A stretch of 5,930 nt of DNA from Xanthobacteraceae bacterium (GTDB lineage: Bacteria; Pseudomonadota; Alphaproteobacteria; Rhizobiales; Xanthobacteraceae). The notes under the pieces are model-generated. The model searched no databases. It was not told where the DNA came from and saw nothing but the letters and a program-made list of their open reading frames with translations. The position numbers and the translations under genes were made by a program. The DNA is taken from NCBI GenBank assembly GCA_030043335.1, contig JASHXX010000239.1, forward strand, positions 1 to 5,930, read 5' to 3'. Shown here in pieces: positions 1 through 5,175 of the stretch (position 1 is its first letter; every line of letters begins with the position of its first letter).

Positions 1-69
1 GTAGAGCCTCACCGCCTCCGCCATTGTCCCAACGCGCAGCGTATAGGTTCTCAATTCGTAGAGGGCCAT
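1..69 (-). CDS. NIPSNAP family protein, N-terminal part only (runs off window)
   Basis: The minus strand reads MALYELRTYTLRVGTMAEAV and then RLY before leaving the window, so only 23 residues are visible. The opening M-x-L-Y-E-L-R-x-Y-T-L-x-x-G is the characteristic first beta strand of NIPSNAP-family proteins, small ferredoxin-like alpha/beta-barrel proteins of roughly 100-220 aa. Their biochemical role in bacteria is mostly undefined, and they often sit in catabolic operons. The start is well fixed by an AGGAGG SD at 79-84, nine bases upstream. A stop codon of a preceding reading frame overlaps this SD, which suggests it is not the first gene of its transcript. The family call rests on a short stretch but the pattern is distinctive. 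Confidence 0.75.
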   Translation of the reverse strand, partial: MALYELRTYTLRVGTMAEAVRLY

Positions 70-75
70 CGGGCG

Positions 76-85
76 TTTCCTCCTT
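76..85 (-). promoter_or_regulatory. Strong Shine-Dalgarno of the NIPSNAP gene
   Basis: On the minus strand AAGGAGGAAA lies nine bases before the ATG at 67-69. The TAA stop of the upstream fragment (84-86) overlaps its first bases, so the two reading frames may be translationally coupled. Confidence 0.75.
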
Positions 86-191
86 ATGAACGATTCGAGC
101 CGACGCGGCCGCCGGAATCGAGATCGCGCTCGCGGATGGCCGCGGCGATGTCTTCGATGTCGTGCCGGAAGGCGAAGTCAACGCACGCGCG
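84..191 (-). pseudogene. C-terminal fragment of an unidentified gene upstream of NIPSNAP
   Basis: A minus-strand frame of about 35 codons is closed at its 5' side by an in-frame TGA (192-194) and ends with TAA at 84-86. It reads approximately RACVDFAFRHDIEDIAAAIR followed by ERDLDSGGRVGSNRS. The amphipathic stretch HDIEDIAAAIRERD and the strong third-position GC look like real coding sequence, and the stop sits inside the SD of the next gene as expected in an operon. No start codon or N-terminal domain remains. I do not recognise the family. It is most likely the tail of a gene whose 5' part was replaced by the repeat DNA that begins near 274. Confidence 0.4.
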
Positions 192-273
192 TCATGACTT
201 CGCCGCTTACGCCTTTCTCTCCTTCAGGCGCTTGGCACCGTCGCACCGATATCGGGTCGTAGCCTGGATCGTC

Positions 274-351
274 GTCACGGCGTGACATATCATCGGCCGA
301 TATGCGTCACGGCGTGACGGTCACCTATAAGGCTGATAGGTAACGCGTTAC
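274..351. repeat. Left GTNACG palindrome array
   Basis: Four inverted-repeat elements lie in 78 bp. Two copies of GTCACG-G-CGTGAC sit at 274-286 and 306-318. A stem GTCACCTAT / ATAGGTAAC spans 320-344 with a seven-base loop. A perfect 12-bp palindrome GTAACGCGTTAC lies at 340-351. Between the first two, ATCGGCCGAT (292-301) is a further perfect palindrome. The centres at 280, 312 and 345.5 are 32-33.5 bp apart, close to three helical turns, as expected for a protein-binding array on one face of the DNA. The last palindrome contains the stop codon of the small gene that ends at 348. Confidence 0.8.
320..344. repeat. Hairpin just after the small gene, left copy
   Basis: GTCACCTAT (320-328) pairs with ATAGGTAAC (336-344) except for one C/A mismatch, with loop AAGGCTG. 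It lies immediately downstream of the stop of the minus-strand gene at 348. The stem could act as a transcript 3' end structure, but no T-run follows, so a standard intrinsic terminator is not supported. It may be part of the operator array instead. Confidence 0.55.
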
Positions 352-569
352 AAGCCCGTCTCGGTCTGCGCCATCCCGGTACGCTGCTTAAGCAAAATGT
401 GGATTTGCCCCTCGACCCACACGATCTCGAGCGCGTGGCCCAGCAGCACGATCACCGGCTCATCCCATCCCATTGAGCTCGCGCGAATTTTCCCGTCCTT
501 CTCTGCCTTGAGCACGAGCGTGAGATTGTCCGCCTTCTTCACGATTTGAGGGGGGCTCTCTACTCTCAT
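348..569 (-). CDS. Small conserved hypothetical protein, copy 1 (73 codons)
   Basis: The protein runs MRVESPPQIVKKADNLTLVL, then KAEKDGKIRASSMGWDEPVI, and ends TGMAQTETGL. I do not recognise the family. It is short, soluble in character and rich in beta-prone segments (LTLVLKAE, PVIVLLG, ALEIVWVEG, IHILLKQ), suggesting a small beta-sheet fold. A second copy lies at 5688-5918. A one-base indel near the 5' end means the two copies use different upstream codons: copy 1 has an ATG at 567-569, while copy 2 has only a GTG in frame. Both frames agree from the GTG at 540-542 (VKKADN...), so the true start may be there (64 codons). No convincing SD precedes any candidate. Coding status is supported by the frame-keeping duplicate, but seven of 64 residues differ, so constraint is not strong. 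Confidence 0.55.
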   Translation of the reverse strand: MRVESPPQIVKKADNLTLVLKAEKDGKIRASSMGWDEPVIVLLGHALEIVWVEGQIHILLKQRTGMAQTETGL

Positions 570-611
570 TTAAGATCACGCGTTTTGTGGATCGAATTCC
601 TGGCACGCGAT

Positions 612-623
612 GACACGCGTGAC
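612..623. repeat. Imperfect member of the palindrome family
   Basis: GACACGCGTGAC contains the perfect core CACGCGTG (614-621) and resembles the GTCACGCGTGAC elements elsewhere. It lies just outside module B, upstream of the left small gene, and could be an upstream operator-like site. Confidence 0.35.
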
Positions 624-738
624 GGCTCAATCGGTTGCTCCCGGACCTTCGGTGTCGCCCTCCCCCAAGCGGGACCTTGCCCCGGAACACTTTGTGAAGC
701 AGCCGCAACATCGCAATGGCCGAGGTGAGATCGCGCCT

Positions 739-1280
739 TCAAGCGTTCGGCTCCAACTGTGAGGTCGACGCCGACCTTCCTCGCCACTCGGCGAGCTGCT
801 CACCCGCCGATTAGGGCAAGGCGCCGGAGGACAGGCAGAGCACCTCGAGGCAGGCACGCAGCAAGACCCCGACGCCGGTGCGCCTTCGTTTACCGCATAC
901 TGGTCAGCGAGACATTCGCAAGCGATCGACGGATTCCATGGTTGCCGGCAACCCACCGCCAAATGATGTCCCGTTTCATGGAGCAGAGCAAAGGTGATTG
1001 CGTCCGAGCCGAGGAGTGGATGAAATGCGAGCCCGCCGTAAATACGGACGCATGGCGATTGTTCCAAGACGATGGCTTGAGCGTTTACCGTCGCGCTCGC
1101 CGCGATCAATTGAAAATTGAGCTTTGTAAACGTCGTCTGAAAAGCAGCGATTAACGACTCTATCAATGCCCAACGCCTTGCAGAGGTCTCCATAGTAGCA
1201 AGCTCGCGCAGTTGCGGTGTACCAGTCAGCATCTTCCCTCCGGTGCGGGCGCTCCGAGCAATTGTGACATGGTCAATCAT
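739..1280 (-). pseudogene. Zn-metallopeptidase-like gene (HETGH), frameshifted
   Basis: From an ATG at 1278-1280, with GAGG nine bases upstream, the protein starts MIDHVTIARSARTGGKMLTG. A second ATG (1230-1232), preceded by GGAGG at close spacing, is an alternative start. Around residues 97-106 it reads FALLHETGHH, a classic HExxH zinc site (H101, E102, H105). About 20 residues later CECLADQYAV gives E122-x-x-A-D126, the usual third-ligand helix of gluzincin-type peptidases. After residue 133 (near 880) the frame degenerates to Cys/Pro/Arg-rich sequence that runs on to a stop at 627. A different minus frame then looks coding (LLRACLEVLC..., SAGEQLAEWRGR...), is broken by TAA at 811-813, and ends at 739-741. 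I therefore call it a decayed gene with a frameshift near 880. The peptidase family is not assigned; ImmA/IrrE or M48-like relatives are possible. Confidence 0.55.
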
Positions 1281-1335
1281 AAGGAAAAACCTCAATCGAG
1301 GACAGATATTGCCGGGTAAAACGGCATCAGAGGGC

Positions 1336-1497
1336 CTAAAGCACCACCGGCCAATGACTTTGCCAGACAACGAAAGGGCTGAGGGCAAGCTCGATCTCGG
1401 AAGCCAATAGTCTCGGTTTCCCTACTCGGTAGTTCGCCGTCCCAATCTCAAATGCCCCACCGCACAAGGGAGTTTCGATGGCGCTAGGTTGGTGCAT
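1336..1497 (-). CDS. Possible 53-aa hypothetical protein
   Basis: The frame begins MHQPSAIETPLCGGAFEIGT and ends VVWQSHWPVVL. The ATG at 1495-1497 is preceded by GAGGTGG with six-base spacing, a usable SD. An earlier in-frame ATG at 1510-1512 lacks one. The frame is open for 81 codons between the TAG of the 98-aa gene (1582-1584) and its own TAG (1336-1338). I do not recognise the product. It lies between, and in the same direction as, the 98-aa gene and the metallopeptidase remnant. It could equally be a chance frame or a C-terminal gene fragment. Confidence 0.3.
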   Translation of the reverse strand: MHQPSAIETPLCGGAFEIGTANYRVGKPRLLASEIELALSPFVVWQSHWPVVL

Positions 1498-1581
1498 TGC
1501 GAGCCACCTCATGGTGGTGCAACCGAAGTTTTCGGATGTCGCTCGAAATCTCTGTGCCCTTGTGAGACGCGAGGTAAACCC

Positions 1582-1878
1582 CTAGCTGCGCCGACCCGAG
1601 AACGACGATGGGCCGAAGGGTCCAAGTGTCACACTTCCCGTGATCTCATCACCGTTGATTACGCCACTGAATTCAAGAGTCATTGGCATCGGGTCAGTAA
1701 TTGAAACCTTCCAACACACGTTATTGCCATTGACACTGCCGTCGAAGATTTGCGTCGAATTTCCGTCGGCCGCCTGGCTGCCCACAAGTGTGCCGCCGTC
1801 CGTCTTTACGGAAAGGCTCGATTGGCGTTCGCCTAATGGCGTTGCCATTACGAGGTTCCAGTTTCCATCCGCGGTCAT
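1582..1878 (-). CDS. Conserved hypothetical beta-rich protein, 98 aa
   Basis: The protein starts MTADGNWNLVMATPLGERQS and ends SFSGRRS. It follows a pattern familiar from small rhizobial hypothetical proteins: a W-N-L-V-M-x-T-P-x-G-E-R opening, a repeated G-x-L-x-G-x-Q turn region, VNGNNVCWKVSITDPMPMTL, then a final SGVINGDEITGSVTLGPFG segment. It is predicted to be nearly all beta strand with many Gly/Asn/Asp turns. No signal peptide, membrane segment or catalytic motif is visible, and its function is unknown. The ATG at 1876-1878 has TAGGAA (1885-1890) six bases upstream, which supports this start. The length matches what I recall for the family, so it appears intact, unlike most neighbours. 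Confidence 0.75.
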   Translation of the reverse strand: MTADGNWNLVMATPLGERQSSLSVKTDGGTLVGSQAADGNSTQIFDGSVNGNNVCWKVSITDPMPMTLEFSGVINGDEITGSVTLGPFGPSSFSGRRS

Positions 1879-2332
1879 GCAAATTTCCTAGCCAATGGGT
1901 GAAGCGATGCTAGCTTGGCTACCATTTGTAGTGGCGAGGATGCAAATCGTAGTCCTTCAAAATCTCTGTGAAACGCTTTGGTAACAGGCCTTCCGTCCAC
2001 TGTGCCGGTGCGATGCCGCAAGGCGAATATCGGCTGGCTCAATCAAACAAAGCGGGAAACGCTCGTCGTTCCTGATCGGCTTGCGGTCATGACGGGGCAT
2101 TGCGACGTCCGCTTACTTGCGCGCCCGGCCGGCGGACCACCCGCTGACCGGCGCCTTCGGTAATGCGCGCTCTGGCGCTTTTATGAAGAGGGGAGTCTTC
2201 GCCTAGTGTGCAGCCCGGCCTTCATGCGGTGCGCATGCTCAGCGCGTATCTCGGGCTCGTTCCACAAGAGCTCTCCGGTGCTGTTGGCAGCGCCTGTTCG
2301 GAGTATGAGCGCCCGGAGCCAACGAATTATCC
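1879..2332. other. 454 bp with no supportable gene
   Basis: I read both strands and found only short frames with no SD, no recognisable protein pattern and no partner copy in the window. GC content looks lower and less periodic than in the genes at 3881-4759. It is probably non-coding or deeply decayed sequence next to the repeat block that starts at 2333. Confidence 0.5.
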
Positions 2333-2380
2333 CATAGGTGCGCCGCCGTCACTCAAGCCCCTTCGACCGGGTCACCTATG
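2333..2380. repeat. CATAGGTG ... CACCTATG inverted repeat
   Basis: CATAGGTG (2333-2340) and CACCTATG (2373-2380) form a perfect 8-bp inverted repeat around a 32-base spacer. The same motif pair, CATAGGTG followed by GGTCACCT about 37-41 bases later, recurs in both tandem copies just to the right. The arms are also shared with the hairpin GTCACCTAT / ATAGGTAAC in module B. Confidence 0.6.
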
Positions 2381-2425
2381 CCACGGGCAACAAAGGATTT
2401 GACGGCTTGGCTCCTATGACGGGTC

Positions 2426-2587
2426 CCCCACTTTTCGGATCGGCGAACCATAGGTGTCCGGAGGAGAATGTTTGTCGGTCCGGGAGCCGGTCACCTGCTA
2501 GGCAAGTTGCACCCCACTTTTCAGATCGGCGAACCATAGGTGTCCGGGAGGAGAAAGTTTGTCGGTCCGGGAGCCGGTCACCTGCTA
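2426..2587. repeat. Tandem direct repeat, two 75-76 bp copies
   Basis: Copy 1 (2426-2500) and copy 2 (2512-2587) both start CCCCACTTTTC and end GGTCACCTGCTA. They differ by two substitutions and one indel, with an 11-bp unrelated spacer. Each contains CATAGGTG and GGTCACCT about 40 bp apart, so a pair of facing half-sites is repeated. This could be an operator pair, or a repeated end of a degraded mobile element. I do not recognise a named insertion sequence and see no transposase in the window. Confidence 0.85.
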
Positions 2588-2618
2588 ATCCTGCTCAAGA
2601 CGGAGAAGATCACGCTCG

Positions 2619-2711
2619 AGGCTATCGGATCCGTGAGCGCTTCGCGTCACCCGTGACGATGTGGCTCTTCGGTCGCGTCACGCGGTGACGATATGAAGAG
2701 CGCGAACCGCG
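2619..2711. repeat. Direct repeat module A, middle copy
   Basis: This block matches 5513-5605 over 93 bp with a single mismatch, which falls at the centre of a palindrome (2684 versus 5578). It carries GTCACCCGTGAC (2646-2657) and GTCACGCGGTGAC (2677-2689), with centres 31.5 bp apart. In the right copy this module is the leader of the 104-aa gene. Here it has no such gene next to it and is flanked by the tandem repeats and the truncated kinase. The near identity points to a recent copying event. Confidence 0.9.
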
Positions 2712-2749
2712 CAATTACCCGCCATACAGGCACAATTAGCCGGCATAGA
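2712..2749. repeat. Short imperfect tandem repeat, period 21
   Basis: CAATTACCCGCCATACA (2712-2728) and CAATTAGCCGGCATAGA (2733-2749) match at 14 of 17 positions. They begin exactly where module A ends. This may be chance or a remnant of the junction. Confidence 0.3.
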
Positions 2750-2798
2750 CATAAGAGCGATCGAAGCTAGGACGGTACGTGCTGGACAATGTTGTCAG

Positions 2799-3191
2799 CA
2801 CGGCGATTTGCATTGCGCTAACGTCGTATTCGACAACACTGGTCGCCCAATGCTGATCGACTTTGGCGATGCGGGCCGGTCGTTCTCGACGGTGGACCCA
2901 ATCACGCTTGAGTTAAGCACAATCTTCCACATGCAACGTGAGCGTCTGCCGGCTGGCTGGCCGACCGAAGGTATTTTGAGCCAGTGGTCGTCCATTGGCT
3001 CCTACACGCAAGGATGTGGATTCGGTCCCTTTATTGCAGCCTGTCGAGATTGGGCGAACGCCGAGGCGGCCTCGCCGGAGGAGGTATTCGCAGTGGCTTA
3101 TGGCTATGCCATGCGGCAACTGAAATATGAGGACACCGACAAAGCACTCGCCCGTTCGCTGATCCGGGTCTGCATTGCGCGATTGGTTTGA
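2799..3191 (+). pseudogene. C-terminal remnant of a phosphotransferase/kinase-like protein
   Basis: The reading frame shows HGDLHCANVVFDNTGRPMLI followed by DFGDAGRSFSTVDPITLELS. HGDLHxxN is the catalytic loop (Asp base, metal-binding Asn) and LIDFGDAG is the metal-binding DFG-like motif of aminoglycoside phosphotransferase / ternary-complex-associated-domain kinases. The DP-x-T-L-E-L-S tail is typical of kinase-like domains in bacterial conflict or signalling proteins. The expected N-terminal lobe (P-loop, lysine) is absent. The frame stays open upstream to a TGA at 2694-2696 but has no ATG/GTG and no kinase-like sequence before the HGDLH histidine at 2799. A TTG at 2808 is the only nearby start. 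About 130 residues to the TGA at 3189-3191 remain intact. Module A ends 88 bp upstream, so the break may be linked to that repeat. The fragment is almost certainly inactive; the exact family is uncertain. Confidence 0.7.
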
Positions 3192-3297
3192 GGTGCGTTC
3201 GATTCTAGCAAGCGTTTAGCGCATTCAAGGCGAACTCGAACAAGGTGAGGCTCTCTCTTACTGAGCCATTAAGGTCGATCGAATTGTCCGACTGCTT

Positions 3298-3323
3298 GTT
3301 GCCGGGGACGGCTTAGCGGCAAC
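3298..3323. repeat. Hairpin GTTGCCG / CGGCAAC
   Basis: A 7-bp perfect stem (3298-3304 and 3317-3323) encloses a 12-base loop between two convergent frames, the kinase remnant and the phage-like small gene. No T-run follows on either strand, so it is only a weak candidate for a terminator. Confidence 0.3.
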
Positions 3324-3395
3324 TTCGGCAGCATTGATCGCAGCACCACCCGGTGGCCCGCACCGTAGGGTGGATCGCACGTTATTTTTGTTGCC

Positions 3396-3665
3396 TCAAC
3401 GTTTTTGATTTTTGGGTGGCGGCTGCGAAATCGCAGCACTGCCGGCCGCGTGCACAGCGAACGGCCTTTCTTTCAACGGCGCATTCCGGCTGACGGTCCG
3501 CACCAGCTCGTCAAGCGCCGCTACGGCTCTTGGATCGTCGCTGCATTCGAGGAGCCGGAACCATCGCTCAACATCCGCCAGACCACGATCGAGCGCACCA
3601 GAAGCGATAGCAGCTTGCAACTTATCGTGCCCACAAATTTCCAAAATGAAGTCGCTGAGCGTCAT
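3396..3665 (-). CDS. Hypothetical phage-type protein, 89 aa
   Basis: The protein starts MTLSDFILEICGHDKLQAAI and ends QPPPKNQKR. It is mostly helical, with an acidic N-terminal two-thirds (LADVERWFRLLECSDDPRAVAALDELV) and a basic, proline-rich tail. I know of no domain for it. Its ATG overlaps the stop of the upstream frame as ATGA (3662-3665), which is typical of tightly packed phage operons. That upstream frame is itself a phage-like remnant, so this is probably a leftover prophage cargo or morphogenesis gene. It is still open, but the upstream gene is broken, so expression is doubtful. Confidence 0.5.
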   Translation of the reverse strand: MTLSDFILEICGHDKLQAAIASGALDRGLADVERWFRLLECSDDPRAVAALDELVRTVSRNAPLKERPFAVHAAGSAAISQPPPKNQKR

Positions 3666-3838
3666 GCCAGCGCAATCGCCGCAGCGCCAGCGAGACCGGA
3701 GATGGCGGCACCGATATAATCACCAGTCGCACCTTTCGCTAAACAAATTGGCCTCGATCTGATATTGCTGCGCCGCTTGCTGCTCGCCGGTCGCGGCAGC
3801 AATATCTGCTTGCTGAGTGACGCCAGCCGCCTGTTGTG
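3662..3838 (-). pseudogene. C-terminal remnant of a phage-like (virion/internal) protein, frameshifted
   Basis: On the minus strand one frame reads QQAAGVTQQADIAAATGEQQ then AAQQYQIEANLFSE before running into a stop. One frame over, the sequence continues KGATGDYIGAAISGLAGAAA and ends IALA. Joining the two across a one-base loss near 3737-3742 gives a continuous protein tail: Gln/Ala-rich helix, then a Gly/Ala-rich hydrophobic end. Such Q/A-rich coiled tails are common in alphaproteobacterial phage structural and internal virion proteins. The frame is not coding-like beyond about 3838, where sequence next to the MBL gene begins. That point is therefore a likely junction between phage-derived and other DNA. 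Its stop overlaps the start of the 89-aa gene. Confidence 0.55.
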
Positions 3839-3867
3839 GACAGTGTGGGCCAACGCGGCAGCAAGGG

Positions 3868-3873
3868 AGGAGG
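3868..3873 (+). promoter_or_regulatory. Shine-Dalgarno deciding the MBL-fold start
   Basis: AGGAGG lies seven bases before the ATG at 3881. An upstream in-frame ATG at 3836 would add 15 low-complexity residues encoded partly by the SD itself, so 3881 is preferred. Confidence 0.85.
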
Positions 3874-3880
3874 AAAACCA

Positions 3881-4759
3881 ATGAGCAAAATTCCGCAGAA
3901 GCAGGTCCCTGGCGTGTCTCACCGCCGCGTCGGCGACATCGTCGTCACCGCGATCAGCGACGGCTTCGTCGACGGCGGGCTCGAAGTTCTGCGCAACATC
4001 GATCAGGAAGAGGCGCGGCGCATCCTCGCCGAATCCTTCCGGCCGGCACGGCGCACGGCCATCAACGCGTTCCTCCTCTATTCGGCCGGGCGCTTGGCGC
4101 TGGTCGAGACCGGCTCCGGCAATTACCTCGGGCCCACCGCCGGCAAGGTGCTCGCGAACATCGCCGCCGCCGGCGTTGATCCCGCGTCGATCGAGACGGT
4201 GCTGCTCACCCACATGCACCCGGACCATTCGGCCGGCCTGTCCGATCCGGCGACCGGGCGCCGTTATTTCTCCAATGCCGAACTGGTCGTGCATGAGAAC
4301 GAGTCGCCGCATTGGTTGGACGACGCCGCCATGGCCAAGGCGTCCGAGCGCCAGCAGCGGCTCTATTTCATGTGCGCGCGGGAGCAGATCACGCCGTACA
4401 AGGACCGCACGCGACTGTTTCAGAAGGGCGAGGTATTTCCCGGCGTCACCGCCATCCCGTGCCACGGCCACACGCCGGGCCACACGTCGTTCCTCATCAG
4501 TTCCGGCAACGAGCAACTGCTGATCTGGGGCGACACAGTGCACGTGCCGGAGATACAGATCGCACGTCCGGAAGTGTGCATGGAGTTCGACACCGATCCC
4601 GACGGCGCGGCGGCCACGCGCCGGCGCGTGTTTGACATGGTGGCGACCGACCGGCTGGCGATCACCGGCATGCACCTGCACTTCCCCGGCTTCGCTCATC
4701 TCGTGCGCAGCGGCTCCGGCTATCAGCTCATTCCCGAAGCGTGGGAGCAGACGCTGTAA
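3881..4759 (+). CDS. MBL-fold metallohydrolase, 292 aa
   Basis: This is a complete metallo-beta-lactamase-fold hydrolase. The signature HMHPDH is at residues 111-116 (ligands H111, H113, D115, H116) after the strand IETVLLT. GHTPGH (196-201) supplies the next histidine, probably H197. WGD (216-218) gives the bridging Asp218, and GMHLHFPG (263-270) gives the last histidine, probably H265. All binuclear-metal ligands are present, so activity is plausible. The N-terminal strand VGDIVVTAISDGFVDGG and overall length fit the cytoplasmic lactonase/hydrolase-like branch of the superfamily (AiiA-like or alkyl/aryl hydrolases). The substrate cannot be deduced, and no signal peptide is seen. The stop is fused to the start of an alpha/beta-hydrolase fragment (TAATG), indicating an operon. 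High GC and clean codon use set it apart from the decayed surroundings. Confidence 0.9.
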   Translation: MSKIPQKQVPGVSHRRVGDIVVTAISDGFVDGGLEVLRNIDQEEARRILAESFRPARRTAINAFLLYSAGRLALVETGSGNYLGPTAGKVLANIAAAGVDPASIETVLLTHMHPDHSAGLSDPATGRRYFSNAELVVHENESPHWLDDAAMAKASERQQRLYFMCAREQITPYKDRTRLFQKGEVFPGVTAIPCHGHTPGHTSFLISSGNEQLLIWGDTVHVPEIQIARPEVCMEFDTDPDGAAATRRRVFDMVATDRLAITGMHLHFPGFAHLVRSGSGYQLIPEAWEQTL

Positions 4760-4970
4760 TGATGACGGAACTGCCGCCGCTCGACAGGGGCGTTCTGCCG
4801 CCGGGCATCCGCGCGCGTTTCGTCGAGAACGTCAACGGCATGCACGTGCTGGAGGCCGGGTTCGAGACGCTCGGCCGGCCGTGCCTGCTGCTGCACGCTT
4901 TCCCGAGCTGGCCTACTCGTGGCGCAAGGTGATGGGGCCGCCGGCGGCCGCCGGCTTTCACGTGGTGGCA
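4759..4970 (+). pseudogene. Alpha/beta hydrolase (epoxide hydrolase-like), frameshifted and truncated
   Basis: From the ATG overlapping the MBL stop (4759-4761) the protein reads MMTELPPLDRGVLPPGIRAR, then VENVNGMHVLEAGFETLGRP and CLLLHAFP. The last motif corresponds to the HGxP oxyanion-hole region, here HAFP. At about 4900 a one-base loss shifts the frame: the first frame stops at 4930-4932, while the next continues ELAYSWRKVMGPPAAAGFHV and VAV, exactly what is expected after HGFP in epoxide-hydrolase-like enzymes. The expected PDxRGxG and the nucleophile elbow never follow. From about 4970 the sequence is unrelated, so at least two-thirds of the usual roughly 300-residue enzyme, including Ser/Asp and His, is missing. 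It is therefore non-functional. It probably once formed a two-gene hydrolase operon with the MBL gene. Confidence 0.8.
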
Positions 4971-5175
4971 GTGCGCTGGGTGCCTCGACATTCTCCCAAG
5001 GACTTGCGCTACAATGAATTTCGTCTGCTGAAGTACCAGCTGGCTCGTCAATGTGCGCGGCGGCAGCCGCAAATAAGCTGGCCGGCCATCGGGTGAATAT
5101 CGGCGCCGGCAAGCTGCCGTCGGCGCGGTAACCAGCTTTCATTTCTGCTCGACGACCGGCGGCGGCGAAGGGACG
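4971..5175. other. Junction region without a confident gene
   Basis: After the hydrolase homology ends, the plus frame continues for about 40 codons (RYNEFRLLKYQLARQCARRQ...) to a TGA at 5094-5096 without a family I recognise. On the minus strand a frame starting MKAGYRADGSLPAPIFTRWP at 5142 lies just downstream of the 104-aa gene, but it has no clear SD and runs through the hydrolase in antisense. Neither is supported well enough to call as a gene. Confidence 0.4.

Larger units (their letters stand above)
287..580. repeat. Direct repeat module B, left copy (small gene plus palindromes)
   Basis: This block matches 5628-5919 in the same orientation. Over the 180 compared coding bases (361-540 against 5701-5880) I count 14 mismatches, about 92% identity. 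Two single-base indels are visible, one in a palindrome and one near the 5' end of the small gene. Similarity stops abruptly after TTTAAGATCACG at 580. The block carries the complete small gene and its downstream palindromes, so it was copied as a gene-plus-array cassette. I see no obvious transposase or target-site duplication at its edges. Confidence 0.85.

Noticed and set aside
320..344. Intrinsic terminator
   Set aside because: The stem is present but no T-run follows on the relevant strand.
274..351. CRISPR-like array
   Set aside because: The repeats are short palindromes with unequal spacers and shared intervening sequence, and no cas gene is present.
759..1154. Plus-strand 131-codon frame
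   Set aside because: It lies antisense to the HETGH metallopeptidase remnant, is extremely Arg-rich at its start, and has no SD.
2338..2688. Plus-strand 116-codon frame across the tandem repeats
   Set aside because: It is open only because both repeat copies lack stops; it repeats the same peptide (CRSGSRSPA) and runs into the palindromes of module A.
3817..4635. Several Arg-rich plus-strand frames inside the MBL gene
   Set aside because: They are out-of-frame shadows of the same gene without start signals or recognisable motifs.
3662..4699. Long minus-strand reading frame (345 codons) opposite the MBL-fold gene
   Set aside because: It is the antisense shadow of a convincing MBL gene in GC-rich DNA. 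The His/Arg/Val-rich composition is typical of such shadows, and only its last part (below 3838) corresponds to real coding remnants.
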